Shown here piece after piece: positions 30,868 through 38,912 of a stretch of DNA of 40,796 nucleotides. The notes below the pieces were generated by a model. That model worked only from the letters and a program-made list of their open reading frames with translations. It was not told the origin of the DNA and made no database searches. The stretch's first letter is position 1. Each line of letters opens with the position of its first letter. Source of the stretch: Spirochaetia bacterium (GTDB lineage Bacteria; Spirochaetota; Spirochaetia; Treponematales; Treponemataceae); assembly GCA_900769325.1 (NCBI GenBank), contig CAAGGF010000059.1:1-40796 (forward strand), in the 5' to 3' direction. A program made the translations under genes and the position numbers.

Positions 30868-32196
30868 ATGAAAATTTCTATTGATTCGTTAAAAGTTGAT
30901 ATCTCATTTAAATCAGACTTGATGATTGACGACACTTTTGTAGTCATTCCGGCACAAGTTTCTGTAAATGAAAATCTTTTAAAGATTTTAAAAGCCTGGA
31001 ATTTTTCTGAATTTGAGTGCCTCGGCGACATCAGTTTAAATGAAAAATTTGAAGTCAAGCAGAATCAGGAACCGCTAGTTACACAAGAAGTTTCAGTTGA
31101 ATCGTTCGAAACTCCAAAAGAAAAATCTCAAAAAATCGAAAACATCGTAAAAGAATCTTTAAACGAGAAAAATCTTTCACTCTACGAAAAAACTGAAAAC
31201 TCAAAACTCGAATCAGTCCACAAACTTTACAACGAATACATGGAATACATTAATTCTGTGTACACTTATTACGCAACCCACACAAAAATTTCTCTGGAAG
31301 AACTTTCGAAGACGGTGCGTGATTTGTGCAATTTTATAAAAATGAACAAACGCTATGTTCTGCGGGTTTCTCCGTCGGTTGAGGCAAGAACAAAAAATTT
31401 CCTTGTCGTTCACTCGATGAGGTCAACAGTTCTTGCCATTACAATGGGAATCGAACTCAATATTCCGCAGTCAAAATTAATTGAACTTGGAATTTGCTGC
31501 ATACTCCACGAAATCGGCATGATTCGGCTTCCTCCGCAGCTTTACATGACAGACAAACCGCTTTCGGACGGTGAAAAAGCCCAGATTAAAACTCATCCGT
31601 TAATCGGTTTCAACATCGTAAAAAGCCAGAATTTTCCGCTGAGCATTCAACTTGGAGTCCTCGAGCACCACGAAAAAGAAAACGGAACAGGATACCCTAG
31701 AAAACTCACTGGCGACAAAATTTCAGTTTTTGCAAAAATCATTTCCGTTGCATGCTCGTTCGAAGCAATCACTGCACCGCGACAATATAAAGAAGAACGA
31801 ACAACTTTTGATGCAATGGTCGAAATGCTGAAAAACCAGAACAATCAGTACAACGGCGTAATCATCAAGGCACTTTTGTACAGCCTTTCATTGTTCCCGA
31901 TTGGTGCGTATGTTTTTCTCAAAACCGGAAAAATCGCTGTCGTAACTGATGTAAATCCGAACAACCCGAAAAATCCCGTAATTCAGATTTTAAACGAATT
32001 CAATTCAGACGGAACACCAAAAACCGTAAATTCCGATGAAAACGAATACAAAATCATCCGCGTCCTCAACAAAAAAGAACAGGAAGACATCTTAAAAAAC
32101 CTGAATTCTGCACCGCCGCCAAAAGAATCAAAACCAAAACCAGAAAAAAAAGAACCTCTCACTTTCGACACCGTAGACTTAAGCGAATTCAACTAA
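30868..32196 (+). CDS. Variant HD-GYP domain protein
   Basis: A 442-residue soluble protein. The N-terminal 60 residues are a small beta region, followed by a charged linker (70-110). The HD-GYP domain is about 160-330. The HD pair is replaced by His214-Glu215 in ILHEIGM, whereas the second motif HHEKENGTGYP (His267-His268) is close to consensus. The C-terminus has a beta domain (GAYVFLKTGKIAVVTDVNPN) and a Pro/Lys tail. HD-GYP proteins degrade cyclic di-GMP; His-Glu instead of His-Asp may weaken metal binding. The ATG at 30868 is preferred to an in-frame TTG six bases earlier, although the RBS AAAGAG suits either. Confidence 0.85.
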   Translation: MKISIDSLKVDISFKSDLMIDDTFVVIPAQVSVNENLLKILKAWNFSEFECLGDISLNEKFEVKQNQEPLVTQEVSVESFETPKEKSQKIENIVKESLNEKNLSLYEKTENSKLESVHKLYNEYMEYINSVYTYYATHTKISLEELSKTVRDLCNFIKMNKRYVLRVSPSVEARTKNFLVVHSMRSTVLAITMGIELNIPQSKLIELGICCILHEIGMIRLPPQLYMTDKPLSDGEKAQIKTHPLIGFNIVKSQNFPLSIQLGVLEHHEKENGTGYPRKLTGDKISVFAKIISVACSFEAITAPRQYKEERTTFDAMVEMLKNQNNQYNGVIIKALLYSLSLFPIGAYVFLKTGKIAVVTDVNPNNPKNPVIQILNEFNSDGTPKTVNSDENEYKIIRVLNKKEQEDILKNLNSAPPPKESKPKPEKKEPLTFDTVDLSEFN

Positions 32197-32220
32197 AATT
32201 TCTTCATCGTCTTAGTTTTT
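32191..32220 (+). terminator. Weak terminator after the HD-GYP gene
   Basis: AACTAA (32191-32196, containing the stop codon) pairs with TTAGTT (32212-32217), followed by TTTC. Short stem and large loop. Confidence 0.35.
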
Positions 32221-32233
32221 CAATTCAGATTGA

Positions 32234-32262
32234 TTGTAAATTTTTAATATTTCATCTATTAT
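32234..32262 (+). promoter_or_regulatory. Promoter of purD, placed for a leaderless mRNA
   Basis: -35 TTGTAA (32234-32239), 17-base spacer, -10 TATTAT (32257-32262). Seven bases separate the -10 box from the purD ATG, so transcription should begin at or within a few bases of the A of the start codon. Confidence 0.65.
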
Positions 32263-32269
32263 TTTATCT

Positions 32270-33610
32270 ATGAATATTATTGTTATTGGTAACGGTGGAC
32301 GAGAACATGCAATCGCGTGGAAAATTTCTCAAAGTCCTAAAGTAGAAAAAGTTGTATGTGTTCCTGGTAACGGCGGAACTGCTTTCGAAGAAAAATGTGT
32401 AAATATCCAAATAGACAAATCAGACAGCAGTGAAAATCCTTACATCGAAATTGCAAAAAAAGAAAACTGTACGCTTGCAGTAATCGGGCCTGAAGATCCT
32501 CTGGCAGAAGGCCTTGCAGATGAATTCTGGAAAGCCGGAATTCCTTGCGTCGGACCTAAAAAAGATGCCGCTCAACTTGAAGCCAGCAAAGACCTCGCAA
32601 AAGAATTCATGAAAAAATATAATGTTGCCTGTGCAAAAAGCGAAACTTTTACAGACCAGCAAAAAGCATCTGATTATGTTAGAAAACACGGTGCTCCAAT
32701 CGTCATAAAGGCAGACGGACTTGCTGCAGGAAAAGGCGTAACAGTCGCTGCAACAGTTGACGAGGCAATCAGGGCAATCGACGACATCATGAATTCCGGT
32801 CGTGTAGGTGATGCAGGTAAAAAACTTGTCATCGAAGATTACCTTGAAGGCGTTGAAATTTCAGTTTTAAGTGCAGTTTCAGTTTTTAAAGACGGGAAAG
32901 AAAAATCTTCTTCAATAATTCCGTTTTTGCCGGCTCGCGACCACAAAAGACTCAACGACGGTGCAAAAGGTCCTAACACGGGCGGAATGGGTGCAATCTG
33001 CCCGCTCACAGATGTTACAGACAAAACTTTGAAACAATTTAAAAAAGATATTTTGGAACCAACTCTCAAAGGCTTAAAAGAAGAAGGTTTTGATTACCGC
33101 GGATTCATTTTCTTCGGCGTTATGCTTACAAAAGACGGACCAAAACTTCTTGAATACAATGTACGACTTGGCGACCCGGAAACTCAGGCTGTTCTTCCGC
33201 TGATGAATTTTGATTTCGTTGAAATGTGTGAAGCAATCGTAAGCGGAAAATTAAACAAATTCAAATTCTCATGGAAAAAAGGCTTTCAGGTTGCGCCCGT
33301 AATGGTTAGCGGCGGTTATCCGTTTGAATACGAAAAAGAAAAAGTTATTTCGTTCAGCAAAGAAGTCATCAATAAAACCGGTGCAAAAGTTTTCATCGCC
33401 GGAGCAAAAGAAGGTCGCCGTTCAAATTCAACAGAACTCGTTACAAGCGGCGGAAGAGTTTTAGCATGCAGTGCTTTCGGGGAAACTTTCGAAAAAGCAT
33501 GGAAAAATGCCTACATTGCAATCAGCGGAATAAAATTTGACGGATGCTTCTACAGACGCGACATCGGGCTTCCAGGTGCTGCAGAAAGCGGAAACTTAAA
33601 AGAAATCTAA
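32270..33610 (+). CDS. purD: Phosphoribosylamine-glycine ligase
   Basis: A 446-residue ATP-grasp enzyme that joins glycine to phosphoribosylamine, step 2 of purine synthesis. Seen: N-terminal MNIIVIGNGGREHAIAWKIS, AVIGPEDPLAEGLAD near 66-80, the ATP-grasp region IVIKADGLAAGKGVTVA near 144-160, GPNTGGMGAICP near 236-247 and LLEYNVRLGDPETQ near 294-307. Length is slightly above E. coli PurD (429). No Shine-Dalgarno motif precedes the ATG. No other purine gene is adjacent. tex follows after 71 bases with its own RBS and a hairpin between. Confidence 0.96.
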   Translation: MNIIVIGNGGREHAIAWKISQSPKVEKVVCVPGNGGTAFEEKCVNIQIDKSDSSENPYIEIAKKENCTLAVIGPEDPLAEGLADEFWKAGIPCVGPKKDAAQLEASKDLAKEFMKKYNVACAKSETFTDQQKASDYVRKHGAPIVIKADGLAAGKGVTVAATVDEAIRAIDDIMNSGRVGDAGKKLVIEDYLEGVEISVLSAVSVFKDGKEKSSSIIPFLPARDHKRLNDGAKGPNTGGMGAICPLTDVTDKTLKQFKKDILEPTLKGLKEEGFDYRGFIFFGVMLTKDGPKLLEYNVRLGDPETQAVLPLMNFDFVEMCEAIVSGKLNKFKFSWKKGFQVAPVMVSGGYPFEYEKEKVISFSKEVINKTGAKVFIAGAKEGRRSNSTELVTSGGRVLACSAFGETFEKAWKNAYIAISGIKFDGCFYRRDIGLPGAAESGNLKEI

Positions 33611-33617
33611 AAATCAA

Positions 33618-33652
33618 GGGGCATCGTAAAAATTCGGTTTTTAAAATGCCCT
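33618..33652 (+). terminator. Hairpin between purD and tex
   Basis: GGGCAT (33619-33624) with ATGCCC (33646-33651), enclosing TAAAAA/TTTTTA. It lacks a following T-run, so it may be a weak terminator or an mRNA-stabilising stem. Confidence 0.45.
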
Positions 33653-33681
33653 GAATTAAAAATCTGTTCAAGGACTTACTT

Positions 33682-36072
33682 ATGGAATTTACACAAGAAA
33701 CAATCGACGCATTGACAGTAAATGAAGTCGAAATCATGAAAAAAATCGCTGAAGAACTTCAGATTCGCATTCAGCAGGTCAGTGCAGTTATCAGTCTTGT
33801 CGACGAAGGCTGTACAATACCATTCATCTCTCGATACCGTAAAGAAAAACACGATAATCTCAACGAAGTTCAGGTCAGAGACTGCGACCATTTATTCAAA
33901 ACTTACAAAAATCTCGAAGAACGCCGTCTTGAAATCGTAAAAGGCATTTTCAAACAGGGAAAATTGACTGAAAGCCTTTACAATGCTGCAATGAATGCAA
34001 CAACTTTAACAGAACTCGAAGATTTGTGGGCTCCGTTCAAAAAGAAAAAGAAAACACGCGGAATGGTCGCAATCGAAAAAGGTCTTGATTCCCTTGCAGA
34101 TTCAATGCTCACAATGACAGATTCCCAAATCGAAAAAGAAGCAGAAAAATACATTAAAACAGACAACGAAGATTCAGCATTAAATGTAGAAACTGTTCAG
34201 GATGCGTTAAACGGTGCAAAAGACATTCTCGCAGAACGAATAAGTCAGGATTCAGCAAACCGCTCTGCAATTCTCGATTTATACATGCAGCAGGGAAACA
34301 TCAAAACTAAAGGAATCGTTCCAGAAGGTCAAACCGAAGAAGAAGCTGCTAAAACTTCAACTTATCAAATGTACTGGGATTATTCAGAACCACTCAATCA
34401 GATTAAACCGCACAGAATTCTTGCAATTAACCGAGCAGAACGGGAAGGCGCTCTTGATGTTACAATCGATGTAGATGTTGATTCAGCTGTAAATCTCATA
34501 ACAAAAAAGAATACAATTACAAATAAATATTTTGCAGAAGCAATCGAAGACGGAATCGTAAGACTTCTTTCTCCGGCGGTAATTCGTGAAATCCGCAGCA
34601 ACGAAGCAGATGAAGCTGACGAACACGGAATCGGAATTTTCAGCGAAAACTTAAAAAATCTTCTTATGACTCAGCCAATCAAAGGAAGCCGCGTTCTTGG
34701 AATCGACCCTGGAATTCGTACCGGAACAAAATGTGCCGCACTTGATGAAACTGGAAAATATCTCGGGTATTTTAAAATCTTCCAGGTGCAGAATCCAGAA
34801 GACGCTTACAAACAGTTAAACGATGCAATCGACAAATACGATATTCAGGTTGTTGCAGTCGGAAACGGAACTGGAAGCCCGGAAGTTCAGGCGATTGTTT
34901 CAAAAGTTATAAGCGAAAATTATGCGGACGCCGATGTAAAATACACAGTAGTTGACGAATCAGGCGCATCAGTTTATTCAGCGAGCGAAGTTGCAACAAA
35001 AGAATTCCCGGACTTAGACTTAACAATCCGCGGTGCAATTTCAATGGGCAGAAGGCTTCAGGATCCGCTTGCAGAACTCGTAAAAATCGATCCAAAAGCA
35101 ATCGGTGTCGGACTTTACCAGCACGATGTAAACCAGAAAAAACTCAGCGAAACTCTCGATGAAGTTGTAGGTTCTGTTGTAAATCAAGTCGGTGTAAATT
35201 TAAACACTGCAAGTTACATGCTTTTAAGCTATGTTTCCGGAATTACGATGAGCACCGCAAAAAAAATCACAGAATACCGCGATGCAAACGGAAAAATTTT
35301 AAGCCGAGAAGATTTGAAAAAAGTTCCAGGTCTTGGACCTAAAGCGTTCGAACAGTGTGCGGGATTCTTAAAAATTGCAGAAAGTTCAGACCCGCTCGAC
35401 AATACTTGGGTTCATCCGGAAAACTACGAGGTTGCCCGCGAAATTCTTCCAATCGTAAAATCAGGTGCAAAAATCGACAAAGATGCAAAAAAAGCCCTTC
35501 AGGAAAAATACAACATCGGTGAAACAACTTTAAACGACATCATCGACGAACTTCAAAAACCGAACAGAGACCCTCGCGATGGTTATCCGGCTCCAATCAT
35601 GCAGAAAGGCGTTGTTCAGTTTGAAGATTTAAAAGAAGGAATGAAAGTTACCGGAAAAATTAAAAATGTTGTCGATTTCGGAGCATTTGTTGACATCGGA
35701 CTTCACGAAACCGCTTTAATCCATGTTTCAGAATTGAGCGACAATTTTGTTTCTGACCCGATGGAAGTCGTAAAAGTCGGTGATATTTTCGAATTTACAA
35801 TCATCGCACTCGACAAAGACCGAAAACGAATCAGCCTCAGTTTAAAAAGCGATGCTGCAAACAGAATCGGTCAGACAGTTCAGAACAGGGCATCTTCAAA
35901 CAGTGAAAATAAAACTGGCGGTGCACGAAAAGTTGTCATCGTAAAAAAAGGTGCACAGAATTCAAAGCCTAATTCAAAAGAAAAATTTTCTGGTGCAAAA
36001 CGCGAACGAAACAATTACGGAAGCGATGACGGTTTAAGCTACAATCCGTTTGCCGCTCTTCTCAAAAAATAG
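33682..36072 (+). CDS. tex: Tex, S1-domain transcription accessory protein
   Basis: A 796-residue nucleic-acid-binding protein of the Tex family. Domains in order: N-terminal helical Tex domain (IPFISRYRKEKHDNLNEVQV near 47-66), YqgF-like RNase H fold near 335-460 (RVLGIDPGIRTGTKCAALDE), HhH region near 500-560 (SREDLKKVPGLGPKAFEQCA), and an S1 RNA-binding domain near 652-722 (GMKVTGKIKNVVDFGAFVDI, ALIHVSELS). A Lys/Asn/Ser-rich tail of about 60 residues follows. Tex binds nucleic acid and supports transcription. The ATG follows AAGGA at the usual distance. The next 170 bases hold an array of hairpins. Confidence 0.96.
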   Translation: MEFTQETIDALTVNEVEIMKKIAEELQIRIQQVSAVISLVDEGCTIPFISRYRKEKHDNLNEVQVRDCDHLFKTYKNLEERRLEIVKGIFKQGKLTESLYNAAMNATTLTELEDLWAPFKKKKKTRGMVAIEKGLDSLADSMLTMTDSQIEKEAEKYIKTDNEDSALNVETVQDALNGAKDILAERISQDSANRSAILDLYMQQGNIKTKGIVPEGQTEEEAAKTSTYQMYWDYSEPLNQIKPHRILAINRAEREGALDVTIDVDVDSAVNLITKKNTITNKYFAEAIEDGIVRLLSPAVIREIRSNEADEADEHGIGIFSENLKNLLMTQPIKGSRVLGIDPGIRTGTKCAALDETGKYLGYFKIFQVQNPEDAYKQLNDAIDKYDIQVVAVGNGTGSPEVQAIVSKVISENYADADVKYTVVDESGASVYSASEVATKEFPDLDLTIRGAISMGRRLQDPLAELVKIDPKAIGVGLYQHDVNQKKLSETLDEVVGSVVNQVGVNLNTASYMLLSYVSGITMSTAKKITEYRDANGKILSREDLKKVPGLGPKAFEQCAGFLKIAESSDPLDNTWVHPENYEVAREILPIVKSGAKIDKDAKKALQEKYNIGETTLNDIIDELQKPNRDPRDGYPAPIMQKGVVQFEDLKEGMKVTGKIKNVVDFGAFVDIGLHETALIHVSELSDNFVSDPMEVVKVGDIFEFTIIALDKDRKRISLSLKSDAANRIGQTVQNRASSNSENKTGGARKVVIVKKGAQNSKPNSKEKFSGAKRERNNYGSDDGLSYNPFAALLKK

Positions 36073-36088
36073 AAAACTAGGAGGGTGT

Positions 36089-36231
36089 AATAAAAACTTT
36101 GCCTGAAATAGCGTCAAAGTTTTTATTCACAAGTTCGCGTTGCGAACTTTCTTATCAACTGCCGCTTCTCATTTCATTGCGAAGCGGCACAAAAAGTCAA
36201 TCGATTGTTGAAACAATCTTCTTGACTTTTT
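36089..36231 (+). promoter_or_regulatory. Four consecutive perfect hairpins between tex and the thioredoxin-fold lipoprotein gene
   Basis: Stem 1: AATAAAAACTTTG (36089-36101) with its complement (36115-36127), 13 bp. Stem 2: AAGTTCGC/GCGAACTT (36131-36138, 36142-36149), loop GTT. Stem 3: GCCGCTTC/GAAGCGGC (36161-36168, 36181-36188). Stem 4: AAAAAGTCAA/TTGACTTTTT (36191-36200, 36222-36231) enclosing GATTGTT/AACAATC. Stem 4 ends in Ts and stops three bases before the GGGAGG ribosome site. It could be terminator plus leader, or a repeat element. Confidence 0.75.
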
Positions 36232-36244
36232 ATGGGAGGTAAAA

Positions 36245-37213
36245 ATGAAAAAGAATTTATTAAAATTATTCAGTATTTTTACAGTTCTTCTTGCATTTTC
36301 AGGCTGTTCAAAACAAACTGACGAATTCGGCTGGTACTACTATTTTGAAGATGCACAGAAAGCCGCTCAAAGCAAAAACAAAGGAATTCTTCTTTTTGTA
36401 AATTCAATTTACGATTCCCCGGAATCTTACAACGCTGTAAAACTTATCACGGAATCAAAAGAATTCATTTCAAAACTTTCAGATTTCGTGTGCGTTCACT
36501 TCGATTTCAGCGACCCGAATATGTTCCAGGCAAATATTCCTACAGATTTAACGGACGACGAACAGAAAGCCTTCGAAAAAAAGCGTGCAAAATATTCAAA
36601 ACAGTTTTTCATCGCAGATAAATATTCAATCAAAAACACGCCGACACTTCTCATGCTCACAAAAGAAGGATATTTCGTTTCTTCCATAAATTTTGACTAT
36701 CTTTCAGATTCTGTCGACGGCTATGTTTCAAAAATTATCCTCGAAAAAGATTCCCTTCAGGAAATGAATCAAAAAGTCGCTTTAACTTCAAAAGGTTCAA
36801 ACCTCGACAAAGTAAAAGCAATCGACAGCCTTTTTGAATCTCAGAACGAACTTTACCGCCCGCTTTTAATCGATTTGTACAAAAAAATTCCATCGCTCGA
36901 CAAAGAAAATTCTTCAGGGCTGATTCCAAAATACATCCGCGAAATTGCAAATGCAGAAGCGTTCGACAGCCTCATAAAATTCGATTTTGAATCAGCGGTA
37001 AACACCTACATCAAAGCCGCAGAAGACGGACGAAATTCGCTGGAAGACAAGCAGTATCTTTACACGCTCGCCGTAAATGTTGAATCAAATTCTTTTAATC
37101 CGAATGTAGAAAGAATCATCTCGCTTTTAAATCAGGCAATTGAATTCGCCCCGGAAACAGAAGATGCAAAAAGTCTGAATTTATACCTTACAGAGATTCA
37201 GAAACTGCAATAG
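36245..37213 (+). CDS. Thioredoxin-fold lipoprotein without a redox motif
   Basis: A 322-residue lipoprotein (signal peptide with lipobox AFSGC, Cys21). Residues about 30-165 resemble a thioredoxin/DUF255-type fold: YFEDAQKAAQSKNKGILLFV, FVCVHFDFSD and YSIKNTPTLLMLTKEGYFVS (the cis-Pro loop NTPT). Where CxxC would stand it has NSIYDSPES, so it cannot act as a dithiol oxidoreductase. Residues about 180-322 are helical, TPR-like. GGGAGG precedes the ATG. Its 3' end overlaps the convergent pseudouridine synthase gene by 26 bases. The role is unknown; a periplasmic chaperone or scaffold is possible. Confidence 0.78.
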   Translation: MKKNLLKLFSIFTVLLAFSGCSKQTDEFGWYYYFEDAQKAAQSKNKGILLFVNSIYDSPESYNAVKLITESKEFISKLSDFVCVHFDFSDPNMFQANIPTDLTDDEQKAFEKKRAKYSKQFFIADKYSIKNTPTLLMLTKEGYFVSSINFDYLSDSVDGYVSKIILEKDSLQEMNQKVALTSKGSNLDKVKAIDSLFESQNELYRPLLIDLYKKIPSLDKENSSGLIPKYIREIANAEAFDSLIKFDFESAVNTYIKAAEDGRNSLEDKQYLYTLAVNVESNSFNPNVERIISLLNQAIEFAPETEDAKSLNLYLTEIQKLQ

Positions 37214-37949
37214 AATCTGAACCGAAAATCTTTGCAAATTGCTTTCTAAGTGCATCCATATCTTTTTGATAGGGCGCGGTGAAAGCAATTTTTTTTTGCG
37301 TTGAAGGATGAGTAAAACTGATTTTATATGCGTGAAGAGCAAGTCTGTTTAAAAGCGGTTTTTCATCAAGGACATCGCCGTTCCAGTTGCGTTTAAAATC
37401 GCTCAACCTGACAGGCTTTAAATTTCCGCTGTACAACGGGTCGCAAACAATCGGGAAACCGTTTTCCGCAAGGTGAACCCTGATTTGATGAGTTCTTCCG
37501 GTTTTAGGTTTTGCTTCAATCCACGAAAAGATTCCTGCTGAACAAAGGAATTTAAAATCAGTCACGGAAGGTTTACCAAATTTTTTATTTACAACCGTTC
37601 TATGCCTTGAATCTCCATCCGGAAGAAGCGGCAAATCCACATGAAGAGAATTCCACATCGGTTTTCCACGAACCAAAGCGTGATAAGTTTTTTCTACAAG
37701 GCGTTTTTCAAACTGAACCGAAAGATTCTGATGAGCGTTTTCATTTCTTGCATAAACGATAATCCCGGAAGTATCTTTGTCAATTCTGTGAACCGCAAAA
37801 AGATGCCCGAATTCTTTTTCAGCAAGAAGGTCAAGCCGCGGTGCATCTGCATCGTAACGGTCCTGTGCGATTAAAAGATTTGAGCGTTTATTTAAAACAA
37901 CAATATCGTCATCAGAATAAATAACTGTATAATCTGGATTTTTCTTCAT
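37188..37949 (-). CDS. RluA-family pseudouridine synthase
   Basis: A 253-residue enzyme that isomerises uridine to pseudouridine in rRNA or tRNA. Seen: YSDDDIVVLNKRSNLL near 11-26, catalytic motif HRIDKDTSG with Asp57, EAKPKTGRTHQIRVHLAENG near 150-170 and CDPLYSG. There is no S4 domain. The open frame continues 16 codons upstream, but the ATG at 37949 has TAGGA eight bases before it and gives a normal family N-terminus. The exact RNA target (RluA, RluC, RluD or TruC type) cannot be set from sequence. Its tail overlaps the lipoprotein gene by 26 bases. Confidence 0.93.
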   Translation of the reverse strand: MKKNPDYTVIYSDDDIVVLNKRSNLLIAQDRYDADAPRLDLLAEKEFGHLFAVHRIDKDTSGIIVYARNENAHQNLSVQFEKRLVEKTYHALVRGKPMWNSLHVDLPLLPDGDSRHRTVVNKKFGKPSVTDFKFLCSAGIFSWIEAKPKTGRTHQIRVHLAENGFPIVCDPLYSGNLKPVRLSDFKRNWNGDVLDEKPLLNRLALHAYKISFTHPSTQKKIAFTAPYQKDMDALRKQFAKIFGSDSIAVSESL

Positions 37950-38041
37950 AATTTTTCCTAATAATTCAAAGCGTTCGGTTTTCCTACTATAACACAAATT
38001 CTTTCAAACTTCTACAATCAGAAAAAAGTTAAATTCAGTAT

Positions 38042-38069
38042 TTGACCTTTTAAATTTTTCTCTTATAAT
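38042..38069 (+). promoter_or_regulatory. Promoter of the CmpB-like gene, placed for a leaderless mRNA
   Basis: -35 TTGACC (38042-38047), 16-base spacer, -10 TATAAT (38064-38069). Six bases (AAAACC) then lead into the ATG at 38076; no RBS is present. Confidence 0.75.
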
Positions 38070-38075
38070 AAAACC

Positions 38076-38813
38076 ATGAATTTTATTTTAGTTCTTGCAT
38101 TTTTATTTTTTGCCGGAAGTCTCATCGGGTGGGTAATCGAATTATTGTGGCGCAGATTTTTTTCCGCAAACAACCCCGAACGCAAATGGATTAATCCGGG
38201 ATTTCTCACAGGACCTTACCTTCCGCTCTACGGATTCAGCCTGATAATTCTTTTTACGCTTTCGTTTATTGATGTAAGTTTCATTAAAGACGAATTTTTT
38301 CAGAAAACTGTTCTCTTTATTTTGATGGCATTATGCATCACTTTTTTCGAATTTATCGCCGGGCTCATTTTTATAAAAGGAATGAAAATCAAACTCTGGG
38401 ACTATTCAAATTGCCGCGGAAACATAATGGGAATAATCTGCCCCAAATACACTTTTTTCTGGTGGCTTTTAAGCGGAATTTATTATTTCTTCATTCATCC
38501 GCAAATTCTTGAGTGGCTTTTCTGGTTCACGAATCACAAATCGTTCTGTTTTGTCGTGGGATTTTTCTACGGAGTTTTTTCAATCGATTTAATTTACTCG
38601 CTGAACATTCTTGCAAAACTCCGAAAATTCGCATCAGAAAACAAAATCATCATTCATTTCACGGAATTCCAGAAACACATTCAGAATGCAAACTCCGAAC
38701 GCAAAGAAAAAATTTATTTCTGGCTTTCAACAAAATCTGAAAAAATTGCGTTAAAAGAAAACCTCAAAAAATTCTACGAAAAAATCGAAAATTCAAAAAC
38801 CAAAACTGAATAA
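38076..38813 (+). CDS. CmpB-like membrane protein (putative ABC transporter permease family)
   Basis: A 245-residue membrane protein of the family usually annotated as putative ABC transporter permease (CmpB). Seen: first membrane helix 1-20 (FILVLAFLFFAGSLIGWVIE), the signature NPGFLTGPYLPLYGFSLI near 40-57, then helices near 50-70, 82-105, 120-145 and 150-170, and a charged cytoplasmic tail with KTKTE at the end. No ATPase gene is nearby, so the transport label is only a family name. The gene is monocistronic, with a near-consensus promoter six bases before the ATG. Confidence 0.8.
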   Translation: MNFILVLAFLFFAGSLIGWVIELLWRRFFSANNPERKWINPGFLTGPYLPLYGFSLIILFTLSFIDVSFIKDEFFQKTVLFILMALCITFFEFIAGLIFIKGMKIKLWDYSNCRGNIMGIICPKYTFFWWLLSGIYYFFIHPQILEWLFWFTNHKSFCFVVGFFYGVFSIDLIYSLNILAKLRKFASENKIIIHFTEFQKHIQNANSERKEKIYFWLSTKSEKIALKENLKKFYEKIENSKTKTE

Positions 38814-38840
38814 CCGATTTTTAACACAATTTTTCAAATT

Positions 38841-38880
38841 CCAAAAAAAATTGCCAGAGTCAAACGCTGATTCTGGCAAA
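38841..38880 (-). terminator. Terminator of the NSS transporter gene
   Basis: TTGCCAGA (38851-38858) with TCTGGCAA (38872-38879), perfect 8-bp stem. On the minus strand it is followed by eight Ts (38850-38843). Confidence 0.9.
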
Positions 38881-38912
38881 CTAATTTTAAAACAGAACGA
38901 ACTTTTAAAAAG

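Noticed and set aside
36089..36242. Possible small protein through the hairpin array
   Set aside because: Open frame without ATG, GTG or TTG at a proper distance from AGGAGG; the perfect stems explain the sequence better.
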